Positions 31,287 through 41,125 of a DNA stretch of 64,000 bases are shown here, in pieces (position 1 is the stretch's first letter; each line of letters opens with the position of its first letter). The translations under genes were made by a program, and so were the position numbers. The notes under the pieces are model-generated. The model did not search any database, was not told the origin of the DNA, and saw only the letters and a program-made list of their open reading frames with translations. This stretch comes from Hemileia vastatrix (taxonomy: Eukaryota > Basidiomycota > Pucciniomycetes > Pucciniales > Zaghouaniaceae): assembly GCA_030280995.1 (NCBI GenBank), contig JASXTE010000011.1, forward strand, positions 2,634,001-2,698,000. The letters are read 5' to 3'.

Positions 31287-33590
31287 TTAATTTCTCACCA
31301 CATCAAGTATTGTGTGTACTGGTTAAAAAGATACTTTTTAAACACTTTAATTCTAGATTATTGGCTTCCAGAAAGCACTTGACTGATAGTCAGAAACATG
31401 TTTGTGCAACTGGGTGACATAAAGCATAAAAAAGGCTGTGACAGGTCCAATTCATACATTAATAAGTTTTTTAACCTTTGAAAAGCAAGGGTATTAATTT
31501 TATTTTACCACCTATATTTGTGCTAGAGTATGTATTGATTAATCATCCAATCTTTTACTTGGGAAAGTTTATTTAAATTATAAATGTGAATAAATTTTGA
31601 GCATTATTATTTTACAACTCCATAGATTTTCCTAAATAATATTCATGTTAATGGCCTAAGTGAAGAAAATTCAGATATCACAGTTTCCACATATGTATGG
31701 GAAAATATTTTTCTTTTCATAACAATAATATAATAAGGTTCTCTTACCAGTTTATTATCTATGATTAGGGTATTGTTGAATTTTGTTAGCCAAATGCATC
31801 TGGAAGAATTCTATACTTTTATTATAATAATAAAAGGATGTTTGGCAGTTCAACATATTCATTATATTTTTAGAAATTGTAATTCTAACTTTTTATACAT
31901 TCTTACGGCCTAATGCTATGCTTTCAATAATAATTGTGTGTGTGCAATATTCTTTCCATTATATTATTAATTTTTGAGGTAGTATTATTTTCTGTTCCAA
32001 ATGAATTGGACAGATTTTTTTAGCTTAAATAATAATAATTTAATAAAATTCATTTTTAAAATATAGGATCAATATTTTAAACAAAATTAAAAAGAAACTG
32101 TGTTATCTGGACTTAAATGGCACCAAGTGTATTTCTGAGCATTGGCTGATGCTGAGGAAGACACTTTTATAAAGCATATCAGTAAGCTTATAAGTCTATG
32201 AAACATGGGTTTTTAGGACTATAAGAGTTTCCTTCTCAGCAACACTCAATTGCTCAGGTGGACACTTTAGGTTCTGTGCAATAAGATGGGAAGGGTTTTG
32301 CTAATTTCAATGATATTTTTTTTTCTAACCATAAAAGTGAAGGATTTAGAGACTTGTTTAAAAGTGTCCTTCTGAAGGATTGTCCAAAACTCAGAAGGAC
32401 ACTTTTATAGCACATATCATCTAGGTATTATATTTATAAAATTAATTCTTTTCTTCATTATAAAAATGTCCTTCTGAGTGTCAGACTGTCCTTCAGAAGG
32501 ACACATTTGGCCAAGTCTTTAAAACCTTCAATTTAATGTTGAACCAATGTTCAATTATCACCACTATTAAAACAGCTCATATCATTTACAGTACCTAAAG
32601 TTTTCACCTGAACAACAGTCCATCACTGAGAAAGACACTTTTACACTTTTTGATACATATAATGGTTATATATAATACCTAGATGATATGCATAAGAAAA
32701 GTGTTAATCTCAGAAGCAGATCATACTTCAAGTGTATAATTTTTTACAAGAATGGTGCAACTTTAGTTTTATGTTTAAACAATAATCAAATACCGTGGCC
32801 TTTAAAAAACCTCATTCCATCTACTTACACATTTCCTAGAGTGTCTCCATGAATAATTTTCCATTGCTGATAAGGACACTTTTATAACTAATATCAACTA
32901 GGTATCATATGTATACATATGTATCTTTTATGCAATATAAAAGTGTCCTTTTCAGTTGCAGACCGTTGTTCAGGAGGACACTTTAGGCAATGTGTAAATA
33001 GATGGAATGAAGTTTTACAAAGGCCATGGTGTTTGTTTATTTTTTAAATATAAAAGTGAAGGTGCATTAGAATTGTTCAAAATAGTTCACTTACAGGATA
33101 GTCTGTTGCTGAGAAGGGCAATTATTTAGTACCTATCGTATAGGTATTATAAATAATCAGTGCTACTTTTGTGCTTTATAAAAGTGTTGTTCTCAGTGTT
33201 GAACAATATTCCAAGTGGAAAATTTAGATACAGTGTATGATCTGAGCACTTTTACTTGTCTTGTTACTCAAAAGTTGACTAACCCTAAAGGTGAAGGTGT
33301 TACAGACTTTTCCAAATGTTTCCTTCTGAAGGAAAGTCCATTTCTGAGAAAGAAATTTTTATAATTCATATCTTATAGGTATTTTATGTATACCTACCTA
33401 TCTTTTATGCATTGAAAAGGTGTCCTTCAGAAGGACACTTTTGACCAAGTCTGTGATACCATTAATTTCATGGTTAGAATATATTGAAGTACCATGGCTA
33501 GTAAAAGAGATCATGTCATACGCAGTACATAAAGTTTTCACTTGAAGGGAACTTTTATAATTGATACAAGATATGTTGCACAGATATACA
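31287..33590. repeat. Hairpin satellite, higher-order unit 4, extended
   Basis: The first half repeats the landmarks (TTTCTCACCACATCAAGTAT at 31291, TTCCAGAAAGCACTTGACTG, AACCTTTGAAAAGCAAGG). The hairpin string begins near 32085 and runs to about 33560, nearly twice as long as in the other units. The extra hairpins are more diverged. Confidence 0.8.
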
Positions 33591-34104
33591 TCCAGACCAA
33601 CATTTATTCTAAAATTATCCTTCTTACCAATGAAAATATTTTTTGCAGTTAACGTTTTGCCATTATTAGATAGATCTCATGAGTTCTTTATATTCAACTT
33701 ATCACTGAATTCAAGTCATCCTTTTATTGGGAGCCCCTAAATTTTACATGATGTATCATCATTGAATTTGTTTGTTACTAATGAAGGATTTTCTATAATG
33801 AATACTACACGCAATTTAACTATATATGTAAATTAGAAGCTTGAATAATATGACACATTAGACTCAGTGCTTAATTTTTGAAAAACCTGGGTTAAAATTA
33901 TCTTCAATGTAACTTAATTGCTCTTATCAAGATGACTTCAAGTAAGGGTAAATCTGCTTTCAATTATTGACCAATTTTTTTTCAATTTTTTTAATTAGAT
34001 TTTCCAAAAGTTTACCAACCTACTCCCAACCATTTTCTGACCATTTCCTAACCATTTCAAAGGGGGAGAATAGCTAGCAGTTCACCCCCAAATTTCCTGT
34101 GGTG
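33591..34104. other. Right subterminal region of the large inverted-repeat element
   Basis: Noncoding. It contains several AACCATTT/GACCATTTCC-like repeats at 34030-34070, just before the terminal inverted repeat. Confidence 0.6.
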
Positions 34105-34107
34105 ATT

Positions 34108-35187
34108 GTGTTTTATATTCTTCACATTATTCCCAAATCCAACTGAAATATCCTAAATCTCATCTTCACTAATATTAAAGTCACAAAGAAGACTCCAACC
34201 ATTGACAAGGTATTAACTTAATTAGAAAAAGATTCAAAAAAAAGGAAATCTGATAATCCTAAATCCAGCCTAGCTTTCAAAATTAATAGAAAACCACTTT
34301 GCCTCAATGGAAAGCACAATTCTCTGGCACCATATTCCAAATCTAATTGCTTCCAACTTCATCTGTAGAAGATGGAGGATTTTTATCAAAGGAAAAAGGA
34401 ACAAGAAGGAAAAGCCCTAGCTGTTAGTTTGCCTAGAAATATCCCATTCCCTAGAAGTAATTGACAGTGGTGCCTCCTTTTTATTATTCAATTACAACTG
34501 TTTCTTTTTAAAACTGACTCCCACTACATAAACCCTACCCACTGCCAAAGGAATCCATATTAAGACACTTGGTATTTGAGCTTCAGTCTTCACCATTAGT
34601 TGTAACATATTCTCAATACCAAATGCACTTTATCTGCCCAAACTCCAATCCACCCTTATTTCAGCTGCTTGATTTCTCAAACAGCACTACAGCATTAAGG
34701 GGTGTGGAATTTATGCTAAATTGATGGATAAAGATAAAAATTTTGTCTTTCAGTGTGCCTTGGATGAATATATATGATTGTTTCTTCCACCAATAAGAAT
34801 ATAATCTGTTCTGTAACAGAAAAACCTTCCCTTTTAAATATTGACAATGAAATTGGTTACCTGAATAATTCTGTGGCAAAAATTATGTATCCATATTCAG
34901 ATTTCTCTAGACTAGCTTGTACGCCTTGTCTTTTATCAAAATCTCATATACTTCCTTTCTCTGGTAAATTTTATATTTCCAAAAAACCTCTTTAAATTAT
35001 TCACATGGACTTATGTGGTTTGATTTCTCCAGCATACAAAGGTGGTAGCAAATATTTTCTCAAGATTGTTGATTGATACTCCCAATTTAGAAGTTTATAT
35101 TTCCTTGACCTAAAGTCTGCTACATTTGAACACTTCTAAACACTCCTGAACCTCTCCAAAAATATTGTGAGAAAGCCACGTTAGTAT
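34108..35187 (+). pseudogene. Copia-2 gag (3' half), protease and integrase start
   Basis: The frame cut at 10741 continues here after one duplicated ATT. Gag has the motif LCLNGKHNSLAPYSKSNCFQ; the second His of this motif is Tyr in this copy. Protease follows in another frame with VIDSGASF, and the pre-integrase region has RLACTPCLLSKSH and HMDLCGLISP with the first integrase Asp. Stops and shifts occur throughout. The sequence ends at 35187, where a minus-strand copia of the same family is inserted. The missing reverse transcriptase and RNase H are not found on the other side. Confidence 0.85.
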
Positions 35188-35537
35188 TGAACTGAACCAA
35201 AGATGTAAACAACAAGTGTTAATAACAATAGAAAGACACAGGTCTTGATAGAAGCAGGGATTCTAATAAGAGAGACTAAAGAGAAAATCAAGAGTTAATT
35301 TGAGAAATAATACAGAAGTGAGTTCAAGAATAAAGTAAGAGATAGATTATAAAAGGAGATGCATAATAACAAAGAGAATGCATCTCCTTTTATTTAAAAA
35401 ATAATGTAGACTCTAATTCATATAATAATGAAACCACTAAATTACAAAAAAAATAAAAAGAAATTAATATATAGATTCAATATTACATGGAGAGATTTTT
35501 GAGACTGTAGTAAATAAAAGGAGCATTTTGTTTAACA
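35188..35537 (-). repeat. 3' LTR of the minus-strand copia
   Basis: In plus-strand reading it runs from TGAACTGAACCAAAG to TTTTGTTTAACA. It contains a perfect 16-bp inverted repeat, ATAAAAGGAGATGCAT (35349-35364) and its complement (35378-35393), with a TATAAAAG-like promoter element at its edge. It matches the longer LTR at 9488-10152 in reverse. Confidence 0.8.
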
Positions 35538-35539
35538 CC

Positions 35540-38500
35540 ACCCCTATGCTCAATGCTGCAAGTAAGATAAACCAATTGCACTACAAAATTTGTCATGTTT
35601 TTGATGTGGTAAGGATTTAGTTCAATTTTCAGCTAACATTTTTCTAGTTTCAATTTAATGTAACTTAAGTGCCTTGGAATCTAAAATTTTGCAAAGCCAG
35701 CAAATTTGCAGATTGACATGTCTGGTTATGTGTTGATACAGTGGGTTGTTGACAAAAGCAATTGTCTCTTGATTATTGTAATTCATGAAAGATGTATTTT
35801 GAGAATTTTTCAAGCTGGCACATAATTGAGTGATATATGCAAGATCTTGACCATTTTTGGAGATTGCACAATATTCAGCCTTGGTAGTAGAGAGAGCTAC
35901 AACTTGTTGTTTGCTTGACCTCCAACCAAGATATTTATTGTGAAAGACTAAAGCTCCAGTTGTTGATTTTCATACAGCATATGATACCCAGTCAGCATCT
36001 GAATAACCAGTGATATCTTTAGATGACAAACTTCCTCCAAAAGTGAGCCCAAAATTGCATGTTTTTTTGACTATTGTAGAAAATGTTTGAAATGGGAAAT
36101 ATGATCAAGGGAAGGATTTTTGAGGAACTAAGATAATGAGCTTGCAGAAAAAGCAATATATGGACAAGTACGTGAGACTAAATAATTCAAAGACCAATGG
36201 CATGTCTATAGTTGAAGGTACATGGTTCTTTTTTGGCAGGTTTAGGTACAAGTTTCGGATTAGTAACAAGAGGAGTTGAATCAGGGTGAAAGTCAGAAAT
36301 TTCATATTCTTGTTACATGCTATTGATGTAAAGAGTCTGCGATAAATAGAATTCTTTCTTCTCCCTATTCCTAGAAATTTTCATGCTGAGAATTCAGGAC
36401 CTCACCCTGATCATCCATTTCAAAAAAAATTTTTAATTGATTCTTGATTTTTCAGATGTTTTTGCTGTAAATGACCAGGTCATCAATGTGAATGAAGATA
36501 AAACAAGGATAATCTTCCTTAAAATCTGAAAAAACACATGGTTCAGCAGGATTAGGGGAGAAAACAATTGTTGCAAAGAAATCTTTGATGCATTTGTACC
36601 AGCACCTCGGACTTTTTTTGAGTCCATATAATGATTTTTGTAACTTTAAACAGGAATTAGGAGTGACGGTCCCATTAAACCCTTCAGGAATACAAATCCA
36701 AATATCTTCTTCAGGGATACCATGAAGAAAAGCTAATTGTACATCTATCTGATGGACCTCATATTTATTTTGCGCTGACAAAATTGACATTGTTAGAAGT
36801 AAAGCAAGACAGCCTGTGGGTGCAAAAGTATAATTATAATCAGTTCTTTCTGTTTGTAAGAACCCATGAACACAGAGTCAAGCTTTGAATCAAGATAAAT
36901 TTTAATTTCTGTCAGTTTTTCTTTCAACACCCAAACTGCACCCAGTAAGGACCTTCCTTCAAGAATAGGTACTATATTCCATAATTTGTGTTTCTCAGTT
37001 TAAGATAATTCAGAATTGATAGCACATTTCCACATTAAGTAATTAGATCCTGCAATAGCACAAGAAAAGTTTTTAGCTATATCACTAAAATCTACAACCA
37101 TTTTTCAATTGTTCAATCACAGCATGAATGAAGAGGGAGTATATTATCTATACTAATTTTACTATATATACTTTTACTAGAAAGTTGGTTTTTTGTAATC
37201 CAGGTGTAATGCCTTCCATCACTAGAAATACTAATATTGGATTCTGGAATGACTGTTGGACATGTATTTTTATATGGTTCAATGAGAGATTCTGTATTAG
37301 TAAGTGAGTTAGACAGTGCATTGATGTCATCAAAAATCAGAATATCAGGAAAAGGTTCTGGATTGATTATTTTAGAGGAAACTTGTTGAGAGAGAGTAAA
37401 GGAATTGTAGAGAAATCTCACATTGTGGGTTATAATGAATCAATCTTGACTGGGTGAATATATCATGTAGTTTTGATGACCATCAGCATATCCTACAAAA
37501 ATTCCCCTCTCTCCTGTTGATGAAAATTTAAAGAGATTCTGAGACTTAAGGATATTAAAGGCCACTACCCAACCTAAAACATGGATCTTACCATAATTTA
37601 CTGGTAATTTTAAATCACAAAACTCAATAGGAACTTTTCTATTGAGGGCAGAGGAAGGTTTGTGATTTAGGAGATAGTTAGAACTTGAAATAGCTTCTTC
37701 CCACAAGGTCCCATATAGCCCACAAGTTACTAACATAGCATGTGCCTTTTCAATCAGTTTTCAGTTTTCACTTTTAGAAAAAGGATTTTTCTGAGGATTA
37801 TAGGGGGATTTTGTCAGGTGAGTGATTCCTTTATTTTTGAAAAGAGTATTGAAGGATTCATTGACAAATTCACAACCATTGACAGTGACAACAGTTTTAA
37901 TGTGATTCTCACATTGTTTTTTGAGAGGTTCAGAAATGTTTTGAAGTGTTCAAATGTAGCAGAATTTTGGTCAAGGAAATATAAACTTCTAAATTTGGAG
38001 TATCCATCAACACTCTGGAGAAAATATTTGCTACCACCTTTTGATGCTGGAGAAATTGGACCACATAAGTCCATGTGAATAATTTCAGGAAGTTTTTTAA
38101 AAATATGAAATTTACCAGAGAAAGGAAGTCTATGAGATTTGGATAAGAGAAAAGGCGTGCAAACTAGTTTAGAGAAATATGAGTCTGGATACATAATTTT
38201 TGCCACAGAATTATTCAGGTAACCAATTTCATTGTCAATATTTAAAAGGGAAGGTTTTTCTGTTACAGAACAGATTATATTCTTATTGGTGGAAGAAACA
38301 ATCATATATATTCATCCAAGGCACACTGAAAGACAAAATTTTTATCTTTATCCATCAATTTAGCATGAATTCCACACCCCTCAATTCTGTAGTGCTGTTT
38401 GAGAAATCAAGCAGCTGAAATAAGGGTGGATTGGAGTTTGGGCAGATAAAGTGCATTTGGTATTTAGAATATGTTACCATAAATGGTGAAGACAGAAGTT

Positions 38501-39515
38501 CAAATTCCAAGTGCCTTAATATGGCTTCCATTGCCAGTGGGTAGGGTTTATGTAGTGGGAGTCAGTTTTAAAAAGAAACAGTTGTAATTGAATAATGAAA
38601 AGGAGGCACCACTGTAAATTACTTCCAGGGAAGGGGATATTTCTAGGCAAACTAACAGCTAGCCATTTTCCTTCTCGTTCCTTTTTCCTTTGATGAAAAT
38701 CCTCCATCTTCTCCAGATGAAGTTGGAAGCAATTAGATTTGGAATGTGGTGCCAGAGAATTGTGCTTTCCATTGAGGCAAAGTGGTTTGCTATTAATTTT
38801 GAAAGCTAGGCTGGATTTAGGATTATCAGATTTCCTTTGTTTTGAATCTTTTTCTAATTCATTTAATACCTTGTCAATGGTTGGAGTCTTCTTTGTGACT
38901 TTAAAATTAGTGAAGATGAGATTTGAGACATTTTGATAGGATTTGGGAATAATGTGAAGAATATAAAACACAACAACTGTTTGAAGAGTGTCTCCAGTAA
39001 AAAGAGAGGGAGATACTTTTTAAGGAGTTTGAGAGTACCTTAAAAATCTTTGATGGAGGAAAGTATTTTGTTTTCTCTAAACTGAATGTTTAACAGGTCA
39101 GCTATGATACTGGAAAAATTTTCAGCTGGTGTGGAAGCATAATTTTCCTTAATTTGTTCCCATAGTATGGCAGGAACAAAGATGGTATTATTGGGGAAAA
39201 ACTGTGTATGATTGTTATTGTTAAGGAAAATTGGAAGGATCATTGCTGTTTGTTTCTTCTTGAAAATGAATACTTCAAGATCAGGAACATCTGTAGGGGG
39301 AGTAACAGTCTTGGGAAGGAATTTGTCATGATTTTGTATCACTAGGGGATAGTAAATCTGGTTCTTCCAAGTGGTCTAATTTTTATTTAGGATTTTAAAC
39401 CTTTTGATTTTGTAGAAATGTTTATCCATATTTGGCCAGCTAATGGATCAATATGGAAAATTAGTGAAAATGTATTTGAAGGAGGTTTAAGAGTTTTTCA
39501 CTGGTGATGAAGCCA
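35540..39515 (-). pseudogene. Copia-2-family gag-pol, many stops and shifts
   Basis: Pieces lie in order along the minus strand. Gag (39515-38516) includes LCLNGKHNSLAPHSKSNCFQ. A protease region at about 38620 has the catalytic Asp replaced (YSGAS instead of DSGAS). Integrase follows at 38305-37814 (HMDLCGPISPASKGG) and 37736-37440 (LNHKPSSALNRKVPIEF). Reverse transcriptase at 36790-36452 has HQIDVQLAFLHG, KSLYGLKKSPRCWYK and FIHIDDLVIYS. RNase H ends near 35545. No continuous frame exceeds 163 codons, so it is dead. Confidence 0.88.
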
Positions 39516-39544
39516 TGTTGGAGTAAATTATAAAGGCACTGGGT

Positions 39545-39620
39545 TAGATCAATGGTTGAGAAGCCTGCTTGTATTAGGTGTTCATGTGTTTGACCCCCAT
39601 ACCAGGCACTATTTTTCTGT
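39545..39620 (+). repeat. tRNA-like segment, possible SINE head
   Basis: TAGATCAATGGTTGAGA resembles an RNA polymerase III A box and GTGTTTGACCCCC a B box, with normal tRNA spacing (about 35 bp). The acceptor arms do not pair, so it is not a functional tRNA gene. A tRNA-derived SINE or tRNA relic is possible; I see no poly-A-type tail or target duplication. Confidence 0.35.
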
Positions 39621-40021
39621 CTCTTCAAGCTCATATATGCTCTTCCTCTTGAGTCTTAGCTTTGCTATATTTCCTCAAACTCATACCAAGATAGCTGACC
39701 ATGGTCTTGAGTGTCCATTGTATACCTTCTCAAGTCTTTGCAAGCTTCAAGTTAATTGACCGGATCCCTGGAGATGGTCTTTAAACACTCTGGCTTTTGC
39801 TTGAAGATGACAGAAAACTGTTCAAGCACAGTCAAGGATGTTTCATGAGGAGCTACTGAGATCAGCACTGAAAAACAATATGCTTCCCAACAATAAAAGA
39901 AATCATGCCCAACATCCTGAGTAAGAATACATTAAGATCCAGATCCAAGTTAGGTGGAATCAGAGCAAAGTCCAATATATTACATTTTGCATATTCTCTT
40001 TTTAGATTACAGTCAAACTAG
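39621..40021. other. Noncoding DNA
   Basis: Possibly the body of the SINE-like unit. No other feature can be supported. Confidence 0.4.
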
Positions 40022-40023
40022 TA

Positions 40024-40284
40024 AACATTGAGACAAAAATGGAAAATTTTCAAAAATTTATTGACAGCCCAAAGGCTGAGCTGCAGTACTCTTTGACAGA
40101 ATCAGTTCAATTTATGAAAATTAGGTTGATTTCACTTTCAACTCAGATTCTGAAAAGCAGAAAAACTAGCAAGAAACCATTACGATTTCCAAAAAACAAA
40201 TGGCAGATTTCAAAAAAAAATATTTCAGCTCAACTTTTAGGCTGTCAATAAATTTTCAAAAATTTTCATTTTTGTCTCAATGTT
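40024..40284. mobile_element. Tc1/mariner-type MITE (261 bp)
   Basis: The ends AACATTGAGACAAAAATGGA and their reverse complement match over about 46 bp with few differences, down to TTATTGACAGCC. TA dinucleotides flank both sides (40022-40023, 40285-40286). There is no transposase. The long terminal repeats and the TA target fit a Stowaway/mariner-type MITE. Confidence 0.85.
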
Positions 40285-40286
40285 TA

Positions 40287-41125
40287 TGGGTTTAAATTTA
40301 TTACTGACAGTTCATAGACTCATTTTCTACTCTTTCCTTCATTACTATATTAGTGTGTGATTATATTAAGTTAAAATAATATAAAATATAGTTGAAATTT
40401 CAGAACTAAAGCAAAACCACAAGCTGCAGTAGGTGCAAAATCATATGAGAGATATTTTACAGATGGAAGAGTTCAAAATTTACTTACTTCAAGCACTAAA
40501 TTTATGCTTGGTATCCCATTGAATTGTTGTTAAGTACTCCACTGTGCCTCACCCACATGTATATAATCTAAAATAAATGAATAAAATAAGTTTAAGCAAT
40601 CTAAGATCAAAACCTCCATCTCATCAGATCCAATAGGTCATGGTCCCTTAAATGCTTCTACTGTGCATTTTTTTCCAGTTTTTGTTGGTTATTATTATAA
40701 TTTTTTTCTCTAAAATCTATTTTCTGTTGTTCATAAGTTATTATTTCTTTTCCTAGATTAAGTTTTTATTGGTCAAAAGTTATAAACCAGTTTCTGTTGG
40801 TTCCTTTTTCCTTTAAGTTTCTGTCTATTTATTTTCCATTGGTTATTTTATTTTATCTTTCATTTCTTCTTTTTATCTCCATTATCTACTTACCAAAAAC
40901 CCCAGGTTTTTCCTCTTACTATGACCTACTTTAGTTTGACAGAGACATCTGAATTTTTCCTTTAGTTTTTTTTCTTTTTCTTTTTTTCTTTTTACCTTTT
41001 CTTAATATAAAAAAAGCCAATACAACATATGGAAATCCCATAAGCAAAAAATTCTTTGAGAGAACTAGGAGCACCAAGAAGAGACTAGCTTGACACACTC
41101 ACATTCTGTCTCCTTCCCTTTCAAA
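40287..41125 (+). other. Pyrimidine-rich noncoding region, possible 5' LTR of the next copia
   Basis: A long T/C-rich stretch (40670-41010) with short repeats of TTTCTGTTGGTT type and an AATATAAAAAAAGCC element precedes the gag of the degenerate copia at 41126. An LTR is plausible but no partner copy exists in the window. Confidence 0.4.

Larger units (their letters stand above)
10742..34104. mobile_element. 23.4-kb element with terminal inverted repeats and 3-bp target duplication
   Basis: The left end CACCACAGGAAATTTGGGGG and the reverse complement of the right end are identical for 22 bases and remain similar for about 39 (shared TGCTAGC and TTCTC). ATT abuts both ends (10739-10741 and 34105-34107). 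Removing the element plus one ATT restores the copia-2 gag frame to match an uninterrupted relative, so both ends are precise. I recognise no transposase belonging to it. CACnn termini and a 3-bp duplication fit the CACTA/EnSpm group of cut-and-paste elements, and AACCATTT-type subterminal repeats near 34020-34070 would also fit. The class is nevertheless an inference. It contains a hairpin satellite plus three later insertions, and about 10 kb is its own sequence. Confidence 0.8.
35188..39545 (-). mobile_element. Minus-strand copia-2 relative, 5' truncated
   Basis: The element retains a 350-bp 3' LTR (35188-35537), a purine tract next to it (GCATAGGGGTGG on the minus strand) and decayed gag-pol up to the gag ATG near 39515. 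Homology with copia-2 stops inside the primer site, near 39545, so the 5' LTR is gone. AGTAT at 35183-35187 would be one half of its target duplication; the other half is lost. Confidence 0.8.

Noticed and set aside
23585..33560. CRISPR-like array because of repeated hairpins with spacers
   Set aside because: Spacers are themselves repeated and of 100-135 bp, no cas genes exist, and the context is eukaryotic.
10742..34104. Helitron or Starship-like giant element
   Set aside because: There are true terminal inverted repeats and a 3-bp target duplication, and no Rep/helicase or tyrosine recombinase gene is visible.
39545..39620. Functional tRNA gene
   Set aside because: A- and B-box-like motifs are present, but the acceptor stem does not pair and the loops do not fit.
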